A program made the translations under genes and the position numbers. Positions 26,791 to 37,373 of a DNA stretch of 54,709 bases are shown here, one piece after another (the first letter of the stretch is position 1; each line of letters opens with the position of its first letter). The DNA is from an uncultured Verrucomicrobiales bacterium (GTDB taxonomy: Bacteria; Verrucomicrobiota; Verrucomicrobiia; Verrucomicrobiales; Akkermansiaceae), in contig CALCWC010000050.1 of assembly GCA_937905985.1 (NCBI GenBank), positions 1-54,709 on the forward strand. Direction: 5' to 3'. The notes under the pieces were generated by a model. The model saw nothing but the letters and a program-made list of their open reading frames with translations, was not told where the DNA came from and did no database searches.

Positions 26791-26819
26791 ATGATAGCAC
26801 GACCCGCCCGGAATGGCAA
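26791..26819 (-). promoter_or_regulatory. secA promoter
   Basis: Minus strand: -35 TTGCCA (26814-26819), 17-bp spacer, -10 TATCAT (26791-26796). Both hexamers and the spacing are identical to the rpoZ promoter at 40831-40859. Confidence 0.65.
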
Positions 26820-26857
26820 GCCTACAGGCGTTTATGTGCGCCCGCATGACACGGAGG

Positions 26858-26897
26858 AATTGACAATTGGGAGAATTTGCGCGCCGCAGGCGGCGCG
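26858..26897. repeat. Short heptad trace and GC hairpin after pdxH
   Basis: AATTGACAATTG (two degenerate heptads, about 26858-26869) next to a hairpin pairing CGCGCCGC (26880-26887) with GCGGCGCG (26890-26897). The hairpin starts 2-3 bp after the pdxH stop codon and probably protects or ends that transcript, though no T-run follows. Confidence 0.5.
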
Positions 26898-26899
26898 GT

Positions 26900-27538
26900 T
26901 CAGGGTTGCAGGCGCTGGATATCCCAGGAGCCGTCCTCCTGCAGCGAGTACATGAAACGGTCATGCACGCGGCCCGGGCCGCCCTGCCAGAATTCCATGT
27001 GGTGGGGAACGATGCGGAAGCCGCCCCAGAAATCGGGGAGGGGAACGTCACCGTTGGAGAATTTGTCCTTCAGCTCCTGGAGTTTCATCATGAGGAGCTT
27101 CCTGGTGGAGATGACCTGGCTCTGGTGTGAAACCCAGGCTCCGAGCTGTGATTCGCGGGGTCTGGTGAGGAAGTATTTGAGCGTTTCCGCGCGGCTGATT
27201 TTCTCTGCGCGGCCGTAGACGATAATCTGGCGCTCCAGGGTAACCCAGGGCAGGAGCATGCACATCTCCGGGTTGGCCTCAATCTCCCGTGCCTTGCGGC
27301 TGGTGTAGTTGGTGAAGAAGACGTATCCGCGGTCGTCGTAGTATTTCAGCAGCACGGTGCGCAGGGAGGGCATGCCCTGGGGGGTGGCGGTGGCAATGCT
27401 CATGGCGTTGGGCTCCGGGATGCCGGATTTGAGGGCCTGCTTGAACCAGGTGTCGAACTGCTCAAACGGGGAATCCGCCAGCGAGCTGCGGTGCAGGGTG
27501 TCCTTCAGGTATTCTTCGCGGAAAAGGGAAAGGTCCAT
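26900..27538 (-). CDS. pdxH: Pyridoxamine/pyridoxine 5'-phosphate oxidase PdxH
   Basis: An FMN enzyme that makes pyridoxal 5'-phosphate, the cofactor used among others by GcvP encoded nearby. Family features are EPNAMSIATATPQGMPSLRT, VLLKYYDDRGYVFFTNYTSR (FMN binding), GRAEKISR, and the C-terminal signature (VPHHMEFWQGGPGRVHDRF, with the final RLQP). The 212-residue length is normal. It starts 18 bp after the GH84 gene, so it may be the second cistron of that transcript; this linkage has no obvious metabolic logic. Confidence 0.95.
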   Translation of the reverse strand: MDLSLFREEYLKDTLHRSSLADSPFEQFDTWFKQALKSGIPEPNAMSIATATPQGMPSLRTVLLKYYDDRGYVFFTNYTSRKAREIEANPEMCMLLPWVTLERQIIVYGRAEKISRAETLKYFLTRPRESQLGAWVSHQSQVISTRKLLMMKLQELKDKFSNGDVPLPDFWGGFRIVPHHMEFWQGGPGRVHDRFMYSLQEDGSWDIQRLQP

Positions 27539-27556
27539 GGCGGTGAAGATGGAAAA

Positions 27557-30430
27557 TTATCGGAAGATGATTTCGTTGATGACAGTGTTGTCCTTCTGCG
27601 GGGCGCGGATACGCACCTTGGTGGCACCGGGCTTCAGCTTGAAAGCGTGCAGGCGGCCGTTGGGCTCCGCGCAGGGCTTGCCATCCACGGTGCAATCCGC
27701 GTTGCCCACAATCAGCAGCTCCGTGCGGCCCTCCGGCACGTCCATGGAGATGTTGAGCGCCTTGCGGCCGCAGTTGTACGCGGTGGCGAAATCGCGGTCG
27801 CGCATGCTCTCCACCATCACGTCGTCGTCAATGGTGGGGAAGGTGAGCTGGAATGTGTTGAGCTTGATTTCCTCGGTGTTTTCGGAAATGTTGGTGAGGC
27901 GGATGGCGGCGATTCCCTGCTGCGGCACCTTCTCCGAGGGCAGGAAGAAATCCTTGCCGCGCTGGTGCAGCTGGGGAGTGACGGTGGTGCCGTCTCCCAG
28001 CACCAAATCCACGCGCCCCCACTTGCCGATGCCGGAGTTGTCCAAATTGATGTTGACGCCGGTGCAGATGATGGGGGAGGGGAAGCTCATCTCCAGGTAG
28101 CTGCCGGGCACGGCTTTCACCACCTCCAGCTGGCGCGCCAGGCCCACGGACGAGTTCTCGGTGTACGCGGCGATGCCCGGCATGTCTTGCAGGGTTTGGC
28201 GGATGGTGACGGGCAGCGGGCGGTTGATGCCGAACTCTGCCACGGTGAGGCGCCGCGGGTTCGGGCGGATGATGCGGTAGCGCAGCATGCGCGCGGTGAC
28301 GGGCGTTTGCCGCAGGTCCAGGTTGATGGCGGGGCGGTTCTGGATATCGCCCAGAGGCTGCCAGGTCTTGCCGTCCAGGGAGATTTCGAACTGCCCTTCC
28401 GCGGCCACCTCCAGGCGGCTGTTTTCACTCCCCATGGCCAGGGTGACGGTTTGGATGGCCACGGGCACGCCCATGTCCAGGCAGAACCAGTCGCCGGACT
28501 GCTGCTGCTCCGCGCTGGTCCAGTAGGTGCTGGGGTTTTCGTCCTGCACGTTGCCGGCGTCCGCAATGTCGGAGTAGCTGCTGGAGAAGGCGGGAACGAG
28601 GGTGTTGATGTTGCAGCCGGACATCTCCGAGTACAGGCGCGCATTGAGGTGGCGGTAGACGGACATGAGGGCGGGGGTGACGGCGCGGGAGCCCACCTGC
28701 ACGTCCTGCACGCGCACCACCTCATTGTTCTGCCAGGCATCGCGGGAGATGCCGCCCATGGAGTCCATCATGCCGCCTGCCTGCAGGAAGGCTTCGATGC
28801 GCCCCTCGGTGTCGTTCTCGTCGCTCGTCAAGGCGTCGATGAGTTTCACGCCGGCCTGGCCGGTGATGGTGAAGCGCTTGAGCCAGGGTGCAATGTCCTT
28901 GGCGAGCTCGGCGGCATCCGGCGCGGCCTGCAGGGTTTCCCCGGCATCTGCAATGCGCTGGAATTCCGCGCGCATGGCGGCGCAGGCCTCCGCATCCGGC
29001 TCGCCCTGGGAGAGGCATTGGCGGAAACGGTTGATGGCGGGTCGTACCTCCAGGGATTCCTCCTTGGGCCAGTTGTGGCAGTTGGGCAGCAGGTCTGCAT
29101 TGTGGTTGCAGAAGACCTGCATGGCCTCCGCACAGCCGGGGTAGAGGCGTGCGATGCCCTCCTTCCACGTTTCATCCGACTTGAAGGCGCAGATGTTCCA
29201 GGCGTAGTCCGCCACGCCGAAGAGCCCGACCTTGCTGGCCTCCGCGCGTTCCATGGGGTTGGCGGCGAAACCGGAGAGCATGGTGCGCATCTGCGGCTCC
29301 TGCGCCAGCCCGTATGTGCGGCCCATGGACAGGCGGGACGGTTTGAAATCGTTGCACGGCCAGTTCCACCAGATGAAGGCGGGGCGCTTGTGGCAGTCCC
29401 GCAGCCATTGCTGGCCCTCCAGCGTGATGTCGCACACCACGCCGTTGCCGGTCCAGAACATGGCGGTGCCTTCCGCCAGGTCGCGCCCCAGTGTCTCCAA
29501 ATCCTGTTGGCGCGCCCATTGGCGGGTGTAGCCGGTGGGGCACATCACCAGGCTCTGGTTCACGTCCGGGTGCTTGCGGATAAAGTTTTCCACAATGTAG
29601 TTGCAGAGCTGCACCTGGCGGTCCACGCGGCTGATTTCGCCGAAGGAATCATCCACCGACACGCCGAAATCCCGCACGCCCAGTTCATACATGGACTCCA
29701 GCTTGCGGATGAGCGCATTCATCTGGTCGCGGCCGTCGTTCACGTTCCAGTTCACCGTATTGGAGGGGTGGATGGACCACACGAAATGCACATGGTTGGC
29801 GCGCGCCACCTCCACCAGCTGGCGTAGCTCCTCCGCCTTCTCCGGCGGGTACTCTTCATAGCAGCCCTGCCCGTGGTGCAGCGGGTCGTCCTTCGGCGCG
29901 TACAGGTAGAAATTCATCTTGTTGCGCCCGTAGAATTCGAACTGGGACTTGCGCGCCTCAAAGCTCCACGGAATGCCGTAGAAACCCTCGATGGCCCCGC
30001 GGAACGGCACGTCCGGCCAATCCACGATGCTGCCGACGGGCAGCTCGCCCAGCTGCGCCACCTCCTGCACACCCTTGTCGGGGAAGGGGTCTTTCTGCGC
30101 GCCGTTGGCTCCCTCCACCCCGCGCAGCAGCTGGCTGATGGTCTGCTTGGCGTAGAACACGCCGTCGTCGTCGTTGGCGTACACGGTCACGGAGCCGTCG
30201 GCATCCACGTTGATGCCGTACCCGCCCTTGGCGGCGGTGGGCAGCTTGTCCCAAATGCCGCCGCGGCTTTCTGCGCTGCGCAGTTCCACGGTGACCTTGG
30301 TGGCGCGCACGGTTTTGTCCTCCAGTTTCACCAGCTGGGGCGTGGGGTACACGCCGCAAATATTCGCCAGAGCCGGCGCTGCAAGCGCGGCCACGGCGGC
30401 TAGGCTGGTGATGAGGGTGTGGAATTTCAT
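27557..30430 (-). CDS. Secreted GH84 beta-N-acetylglucosaminidase
   Basis: A 957-residue exported glycoside hydrolase of family 84, which releases terminal beta-GlcNAc by substrate-assisted catalysis. The signal peptide is MKFHTLITSLAAVAALAAPA, which fixes the start at 30430 rather than eight codons earlier. After an N-terminal alpha/beta domain (to about residue 140) comes the catalytic barrel: RGAIEGFYGIPWSFEARKSQ, NKMNFYLYAPKDDP, and the catalytic Asp pair in FGVSVDDSF near residue 258. Downstream are a helical spacer and a carbohydrate-binding F5/8-type domain (SSYSDIADAGNVQDENPSTY, FCLDMGVPVAIQTVTLAMG). It likely trims mucin O-glycans or other host glycans outside the inner membrane, inferred from family and signal peptide. 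It has its own promoter. Confidence 0.93.
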   Translation of the reverse strand: MKFHTLITSLAAVAALAAPALANICGVYPTPQLVKLEDKTVRATKVTVELRSAESRGGIWDKLPTAAKGGYGINVDADGSVTVYANDDDGVFYAKQTISQLLRGVEGANGAQKDPFPDKGVQEVAQLGELPVGSIVDWPDVPFRGAIEGFYGIPWSFEARKSQFEFYGRNKMNFYLYAPKDDPLHHGQGCYEEYPPEKAEELRQLVEVARANHVHFVWSIHPSNTVNWNVNDGRDQMNALIRKLESMYELGVRDFGVSVDDSFGEISRVDRQVQLCNYIVENFIRKHPDVNQSLVMCPTGYTRQWARQQDLETLGRDLAEGTAMFWTGNGVVCDITLEGQQWLRDCHKRPAFIWWNWPCNDFKPSRLSMGRTYGLAQEPQMRTMLSGFAANPMERAEASKVGLFGVADYAWNICAFKSDETWKEGIARLYPGCAEAMQVFCNHNADLLPNCHNWPKEESLEVRPAINRFRQCLSQGEPDAEACAAMRAEFQRIADAGETLQAAPDAAELAKDIAPWLKRFTITGQAGVKLIDALTSDENDTEGRIEAFLQAGGMMDSMGGISRDAWQNNEVVRVQDVQVGSRAVTPALMSVYRHLNARLYSEMSGCNINTLVPAFSSSYSDIADAGNVQDENPSTYWTSAEQQQSGDWFCLDMGVPVAIQTVTLAMGSENSRLEVAAEGQFEISLDGKTWQPLGDIQNRPAINLDLRQTPVTARMLRYRIIRPNPRRLTVAEFGINRPLPVTIRQTLQDMPGIAAYTENSSVGLARQLEVVKAVPGSYLEMSFPSPIICTGVNINLDNSGIGKWGRVDLVLGDGTTVTPQLHQRGKDFFLPSEKVPQQGIAAIRLTNISENTEEIKLNTFQLTFPTIDDDVMVESMRDRDFATAYNCGRKALNISMDVPEGRTELLIVGNADCTVDGKPCAEPNGRLHAFKLKPGATKVRIRAPQKDNTVINEIIFR

Positions 30431-30473
30431 GGCGTACACGCGGGGCTGCGGCACGCGCTACAGCTCCGCATCC

Positions 30474-30502
30474 ATCTTAACATACCGCGCCCGGCCTATC
30501 AA
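30474..30502 (-). promoter_or_regulatory. GH84 gene promoter
   Basis: Minus strand: -35 TTGATA (30497-30502), 17-bp spacer, -10 TAAGAT (30474-30479). The leader to the ATG at 30430 is about 37 nt. Confidence 0.55.
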
Positions 30503-30672
30503 GCTCCTTCTTTTCGGCTACGCAGGCGCGGCGCGTGGGTTTCATAGAATTTTGGGAAAGGGGGGATGGGGCGCAATGATTGGAGGTAACGGGCGTGGGG
30601 GGTATGCATGCCGACCGTGTATCCACCCCGCCGCGGGCGGGGTTATGTGCCGAAACGTCCATCGTGGTTACC

Positions 30673-30722
30673 CCCCGGGCTTACGCCCGGGGCTCAATGT
30701 CGCGCGCAAGCGCGCAAAAAAA
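30673..30722. repeat. Palindromic element downstream of the Sel1 gene
   Basis: CCCCGGGC (30673-30680) pairs with GCCCGGGG (30685-30692) around TTAC, followed by GCGCGC-AA-GCGCGC (30702-30715) and seven A residues. It lies 8 bp past the Sel1 stop codon. It may act in 3' end formation or be a mobile palindrome. Confidence 0.5.
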
Positions 30723-30730
30723 TCAGGTTC

Positions 30731-31489
30731 CTATTCCCTGGATTCAAGCTTGCGGAGTTCCGCTTGCGCTTCTGCATCCCCCTTTTCTGCGGCTTGGCGT
30801 AATTCTTCTTTAATCTCATCGGGTATGTACCAAGACTCAATATCATCATCCTGCTCCAAGGCCTTGCACAACCATCTGGCGGCTTGGATCAAATCTTTCT
30901 CCACGCCCGCGCCGCACCAGTAGCACTTGCCGAGCTCGTACTGCGCGGGGGCATACCCCTGCTCGGCGGCTTTGCGGTACCATTTGTAACTCTCCACCTC
31001 GTCCATCTCCACGCCCTCTCCGAGACCATACCAGCGGCCTAGCCAGTCCTGCGCGGGGGCATACCCCTGCTCGGCGGCCTTGCGGCACCACTTGGCGGCT
31101 TCCTGGCTGTCCAACTTCACGCCGCGGGCGTACATGTAACACTCGCCGAGGTTGCACTGCGCGGGGGCATACCCCTGCTCGGCGGCTTTGCGCCACCATT
31201 TGTGACTCTCCACCTCGTCCATCTCCACGCCCTCTCCGAGACCATACCAGTGGCCTAGCCTGTCCTGCGCGGGGGCATACCCCTGCTCGGCGGCCTTGCG
31301 GCACCACTTGACGGCTTCCTGCCTGTCCAACTTCACGCCGAGGGCGTACATGTAACACTCGCCGAGCTCGTACTGCGCCGCTGCGTCTCCCTGTTCCGCC
31401 TTGGCTTGCAACTCCGGGGAATAAGCTGCAAAGGCCTGCCCGCATGCGAGCAGGAAGGCGGTCGTCATGGTGATAATGGTTGTTTTCAT
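30731..31489 (-). CDS. Exported Sel1-repeat protein
   Basis: A 252-residue exported protein built of Sel1-like (TPR-related) helical repeats, which usually bind other proteins. The start at 31489 opens a signal peptide (MKTTIITMTTAFLLACGQAF, then AAYS); the longer upstream reading crosses the promoter region. About six repeats of the form AEQGYAPAQxxLGxxYxxGxGV follow. Residues 43-114 and 115-186 are near-identical 72-residue blocks, a recent duplication. The C-terminus is acidic and charged. It has no enzymatic residues and no clear partner gene. Confidence 0.88.
   Translation of the reverse strand: MKTTIITMTTAFLLACGQAFAAYSPELQAKAEQGDAAAQYELGECYMYALGVKLDRQEAVKWCRKAAEQGYAPAQDRLGHWYGLGEGVEMDEVESHKWWRKAAEQGYAPAQCNLGECYMYARGVKLDSQEAAKWCRKAAEQGYAPAQDWLGRWYGLGEGVEMDEVESYKWYRKAAEQGYAPAQYELGKCYWCGAGVEKDLIQAARWLCKALEQDDDIESWYIPDEIKEELRQAAEKGDAEAQAELRKLESRE
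30932..31363 (-). repeat. 216-bp tandem duplication within the Sel1 gene
   Basis: Two adjacent 216-bp units (31148-31363 and 30932-31147), each encoding two Sel1 repeats. They differ at only a few codons (for example ALGVKLDRQEAVKW versus ARGVKLDSQEAAKW). Confidence 0.9.
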
Positions 31490-31580
31490 AGAGAACGATG
31501 TCTTTCTACCTCCTATAATACACAAGACGGCCCAAATGCTGAATTTTTTTGATTTTTTTTCAAGTGGGCGAAAAATTGAG

Positions 31581-31611
31581 CGCCCCGCTTGGCCATAAGC
31601 CAAGCGGGGCG
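31581..31611 (-). terminator. Perfect hairpin downstream of gcvP
   Basis: CGCCCCGCTTGGC (31581-31593) pairs fully with GCCAAGCGGGGCG (31599-31611), loop CATAA. On the minus strand CTCAATTTTT follows, so it can end the gcv transcript. It is part of the repeated heptad/hairpin element. Confidence 0.6.
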
Positions 31612-31621
31612 GGCAATTCCC

Positions 31622-31639
31622 GCGCGGCGAACGCCGCGC
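31622..31639. repeat. GC hairpin of the heptad-associated element
   Basis: GCGCGGCG (31622-31629) and CGCCGCGC (31632-31639), loop AA. It corresponds to the hairpin at 1127-1143. Confidence 0.6.
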
Positions 31640-31653
31640 CTAACTTACAAAAT

Positions 31654-31681
31654 CGTCAATTGTAAATTGTAGATTGTAAAT
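31654..31681. repeat. Heptad repeat array beside the gcvP stop codon
   Basis: CGTCAAT, TGTAAAT, TGTAGAT, TGTAAAT on the plus strand, followed by TAC and, 2 bp later, the gcvP stop codon at 31686. On the minus strand the order is gcvP stop, heptads, hairpin, hairpin with T-run. Confidence 0.75.
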
Positions 31682-31685
31682 TACT

Positions 31686-34520
<2,835 letters not shown>

Positions 34521-34563
34521 AATTTGTTGAATATCAGTTAGTTAGATTTTGAGAAAAGACAAG

Positions 34564-34600
34564 CATGCGGTCGCGCGCCCAGAGGGCATGCGACCGCATG
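34564..34600 (-). promoter_or_regulatory. Hairpin between gcvH and gcvP
   Basis: CATGCGGTCGC (34564-34574) and GCGACCGCATG (34590-34600) form a perfect 11-bp stem with a 15-nt loop, starting 11 bp after the gcvH stop codon. No T-run follows on the minus strand, so it may stabilise the gcvTH message or set relative gcvP levels rather than stop transcription. Confidence 0.5.
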
Positions 34601-34610
34601 GAAGTGGGGA

Positions 34611-34994
34611 TTACTTGCAGAATTCCTCGTAGGCGGCGGCGTCCATGAGCTCGTCGAGCTCGGAGGGATCGCTGAGGCGGACCTTGCAGATCCAGCCGGC
34701 GCCGTTGGCATCCGCGTTCACAGTGGCGGGCTCTGCGTCCAGCACCTCGTTCACCTCCACCACCTCGCCGGAGACGGGGGTGTACACGTCGGAAGCGGCC
34801 TTCACGGACTCCACGGCGGCGATGTTGTCGCCCTTGGAGAAGGAGTCGCCCACGGCGGGGAGGTCCACGTACACGATGTCGCCCAGCTCAGACTGAGCGT
34901 GGTCGGTGATGCCGAGGGTCACGATGCCGTCAACGACGGGGCTGACCCATTCGTGCTCGGAGGAATACTTGTAATCAGCGGGGATTGCACTCAT
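34611..34994 (-). CDS. gcvH: Glycine cleavage H-protein (lipoyl carrier)
   Basis: The shuttle of the glycine cleavage system: a lipoylated lysine carries the aminomethyl arm between GcvP and GcvT. The lipoylation site is the Lys in AVESVKAASDVYTPVSG. Other family features are YSSEHEWV, TLGITDHAQSELGDIVYVDL and the C-terminal GWICKVRLSDPSELDELMDA. The length of 127 residues is normal. It lies 21 bp after gcvT. Confidence 0.97.
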   Translation of the reverse strand: MSAIPADYKYSSEHEWVSPVVDGIVTLGITDHAQSELGDIVYVDLPAVGDSFSKGDNIAAVESVKAASDVYTPVSGEVVEVNEVLDAEPATVNADANGAGWICKVRLSDPSELDELMDAAAYEEFCK

Positions 34995-35015
34995 GGTTGT
35001 AATTAGGTTTGGGGT

Positions 35016-36098
35016 TTACTTCTTGAGGAAGGGTTTCTTGATGATGACGGCGGGGACGGGCTTGTTGCGGACGATGACGTTGACCTCCGTGCCGATCTTG
35101 CCGAGGGCGGTGGGGACGTATGCCATGGCAATGCCCTTGCCGAGGGTGGGGGAAAGCACGCCGCTGCAGAGCTCGCCCAGGTGCGTGCCGTCCGGCAGCT
35201 GCACCTCGTAGCCGTGGCGGGGGGGTGCGCCCTTGCCCGTGTACTCGATGGCCACCAGAGCGGTGGGGCGGCCCTCCGCCTTCTGCTGGCGCAGCACTTC
35301 CACGCCGATGAAGTCCTTGGTGAGGTCGCAGCACCAGGAAAGGCCGGCCTCCAGCGGGGTCTTCTCCGGGGAGAGGTCGCTGCCGTTGAGGGAGTAGCAC
35401 ATCTCCAGGCGCAGGCTGTCGCGCGCGCCCAGGCCGCAGGGCTTGGCGCCGCTGGCGATGACCTTCTCCAGCCACTTCACGCCCTCAGCCGCCGGGCAGA
35501 AGAACTCGAATCCGTTCTCACCGGTGTAGCCGGTGCGGCAGACGTAGAGCTCGTCGCCGTCGCAGCTGAACTTGAGGATGCCGTTGCGCTCCGGCAGGAC
35601 GATGCCCGGGCACATGCCCGCGAAAACCTTCTCGCAGTTGGGACCCTGAACAGCCAGGCCCACAAAGTCCGCGCTCTTGTTGATGAGGGAGATGCCCTCC
35701 GGCTTGTGCGCGGTGAGCCAGGCGTAGTCCTCGTCGATCATGGAGGCGTTCACCACAATGAAGTAGTTGTCCTCGCCCATGCGGTAGATGATGAGGTCGT
35801 CGATGACGCCGCCGCGCTCGTTGAGCATCATGGAGTACTGGCCCACGCCGTCCGTGAGCTTGTTCAGGTTGTTGGTGAACATGGTGTTGAGCCACTCCGT
35901 GGTGCCCGGGCCGTAGGCCAGGAACTGCCCCATGTGGGAGATGTCGAACACGCCGCAATCGTTGCGGACGGCGTTGTGCTCGTCAATGATACCCGTGTAC
36001 TGCACGGGCATGTTCCAACCGGCAAAAGGCACCATCTTGGCACCCAGGGCCACATGCTTTTCGCACAAAGGCGTGCATTTAATCTGTTCTTCGCTCAT
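35016..36098 (-). CDS. gcvT: Glycine cleavage T-protein (aminomethyltransferase)
   Basis: The tetrahydrofolate-dependent T-protein: it takes the one-carbon unit from aminomethyl-lipoyl-GcvH to make methylene-THF and ammonia. It has MVPFAGWNMPVQYTGIIDEH, FDISHMGQF (with the conserved Asp and His), YRMGEDNYFIVVNA and RTGYTGENGFEFFCP. I start at 36098 (MSEEQIKCTPL), giving 360 residues; an in-frame ATG 18 codons upstream lies beyond the -10 box and would not be on the transcript. It heads gcvT-gcvH-gcvP, and no glycine riboswitch fits in the short upstream space. Confidence 0.96.
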   Translation of the reverse strand: MSEEQIKCTPLCEKHVALGAKMVPFAGWNMPVQYTGIIDEHNAVRNDCGVFDISHMGQFLAYGPGTTEWLNTMFTNNLNKLTDGVGQYSMMLNERGGVIDDLIIYRMGEDNYFIVVNASMIDEDYAWLTAHKPEGISLINKSADFVGLAVQGPNCEKVFAGMCPGIVLPERNGILKFSCDGDELYVCRTGYTGENGFEFFCPAAEGVKWLEKVIASGAKPCGLGARDSLRLEMCYSLNGSDLSPEKTPLEAGLSWCCDLTKDFIGVEVLRQQKAEGRPTALVAIEYTGKGAPPRHGYEVQLPDGTHLGELCSGVLSPTLGKGIAMAYVPTALGKIGTEVNVIVRNKPVPAVIIKKPFLKK

Positions 36099-36108
36099 GT
36101 TACCATCC

Positions 36109-36137
36109 ACTATACCGCCGCCCCCCTGCCAGGTCAA
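36109..36137 (-). promoter_or_regulatory. gcvTHP promoter, near-leaderless
   Basis: Minus strand: -35 TTGACC (36132-36137), 17-bp spacer, -10 TATAGT (36109-36114), then 10 bp to the ATG at 36098. The predicted leader is about 3-4 nt, too short for a riboswitch or Shine-Dalgarno contact. Confidence 0.65.
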
Positions 36138-36231
36138 GCAATATCCCAGCAATCCCGCAAGAAAAATCGCGGGTCGCCGGGCGTGGTCGGCTGGGGGAAT
36201 TCGGCGCGGTGGACAGTGCTCCGTCCGTGCA

Positions 36232-37302
36232 TCACTTGCCCTTGGGCTGTTCCTGCTTGGGCTGGGGCTTGGGCTTGAGGGGGACGACGTGGAAGGGTTC
36301 CGGCTTGGCGCGCTGGAACTTGGGGTTCATGGAGGCAATCTGCTCGTTGCTCACCGTGAAGGTGAACGTGCCGCCCTTCGCGGCGTCCTTGGCGTCCAGG
36401 ATGTGGTCGAACACGCAGACCGGGTGGTTGCCCGGCGTTTCCGGCATCACGAAGAGGCCGATGCCCAGCGCGGGATGCTGCATGCCTGCGTTGTCCTTGA
36501 TGGTGTAGGAGATGGTGTTCTGCCCGCGGCGCAGGCCGCCGGCGATGGTGTCGGCGCGGCGCTCGTCGTAGAACTCGTGTAGGGAGACTCCGTTGATGCG
36601 CATTTCAATCTCGCGGCCGGGGGCGTCCACAAACACCTTGCCGATGAGCTGCGGCGCACCGCAGCGCGGCGGAATGACGGGCAGCTTGTCGTACGGGTGG
36701 AAGCCGTCCTGCTCCTGCAGCACGGAGAGGTCGCGTGCGTGGAGGCGCTTCCTTACGTCGGGAAGCTGGGAGAGGTTGAAGAAGCGGGTCTGGTCCAGCT
36801 TCCACTTGCCGCCCTCGAAGATGAGCTCAACGACCATGGCGTTCTCCGCTTGCTTGCCGTTGGCACCGAGCTGGAGCTTGCCGACGAAGGTGCAGGCCAT
36901 GGAGCGGTTGCCGCTGCCGGCAATGGAGCCCACGTAGGTGAAGTGCTCCAACTGCGGGGGCTGCGGCTGCTTGCTGAAGAAGTCCTTGGGGAACTGCTTG
37001 CGCTCGGATACCACCATGTTGCGGATCTTGTTTTGGCGCGCGGCGGAGGTGCAGCCGGCCCACGCCTGCTCGTCCGCGCGCATCATGGCCAGGCGCCAGG
37101 TGTTGTAGACGGTTTCCGCAATCTCCTTTGCCTTCTGCTGGTTGGGCACCACGTAGGCGGGCGCGGGTGTGGCCTCCTTCGGCAGGGTGAGTTCACGCGG
37201 GACGGGAATGGGCGCTCCCTGCGTGCGGGCGGGGGCAGTCTGCTGCGCCCACGCGCACGCGGCCGCCGCCAATGTTCCAATAACCGGGAAAAATGCTCTC
37301 AT
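36232..37302 (-). CDS. Exported protein of unknown function
   Basis: I do not recognise the family. The 356-residue product has a signal peptide (MRAFFPVIGTLAAAACAWAQ), a Pro-rich linker, and a helical segment (AKEIAETVYNTWRLAMMRAD) followed by beta-rich sequence (FEGGKWKLDQTRFFNLSQLP). This middle part is reminiscent of NTF2-like or DUF-type periplasmic domains. From about residue 230 a second domain (GKVFVDAPGREIEMRINGVS, GQNTISYTIKDNAG) looks like a beta-sandwich. The tail is Lys/Pro/Gln-rich (KPKPQPKQEQPKGK). It is divergent from the hydrolase-like gene, sharing a promoter region with face-to-face -35 boxes. Confidence 0.75.
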   Translation of the reverse strand: MRAFFPVIGTLAAAACAWAQQTAPARTQGAPIPVPRELTLPKEATPAPAYVVPNQQKAKEIAETVYNTWRLAMMRADEQAWAGCTSAARQNKIRNMVVSERKQFPKDFFSKQPQPPQLEHFTYVGSIAGSGNRSMACTFVGKLQLGANGKQAENAMVVELIFEGGKWKLDQTRFFNLSQLPDVRKRLHARDLSVLQEQDGFHPYDKLPVIPPRCGAPQLIGKVFVDAPGREIEMRINGVSLHEFYDERRADTIAGGLRRGQNTISYTIKDNAGMQHPALGIGLFVMPETPGNHPVCVFDHILDAKDAAKGGTFTFTVSNEQIASMNPKFQRAKPEPFHVVPLKPKPQPKQEQPKGK

Positions 37303-37312
37303 GGCTTCCCGT

Positions 37313-37341
37313 ATGTTACATCAGGCTTGCCTTTGTGGCAA
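37313..37341 (-). promoter_or_regulatory. Promoter of the 36232-37302 gene
   Basis: Minus strand: -35 TTGCCA (37336-37341), 17-bp spacer, -10 TAACAT (37313-37318), then 10 bp to the ATG. The -35 box is one arm of CTTGCC/GGCAAG (37326-37342). Confidence 0.55.
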
Positions 37342-37355
37342 GAAAATTGCATACT
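37327..37355 (+). promoter_or_regulatory. Promoter of the alpha/beta-hydrolase-like gene
   Basis: -35 TTGCCT (37327-37332), 17-bp spacer, -10 CATACT (37350-37355). The predicted leader is about 12 nt. It overlaps the divergent promoter, so the two probably compete. Confidence 0.45.
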
Positions 37356-37373
37356 TGTCCGCGTACTTTGAAC

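Noticed and set aside
36099..36231. Glycine riboswitch upstream of gcvT
   Set aside because: The promoter lies only 10 bp from the start codon, leaving a leader of a few bases, and no tandem aptamer pattern is seen.
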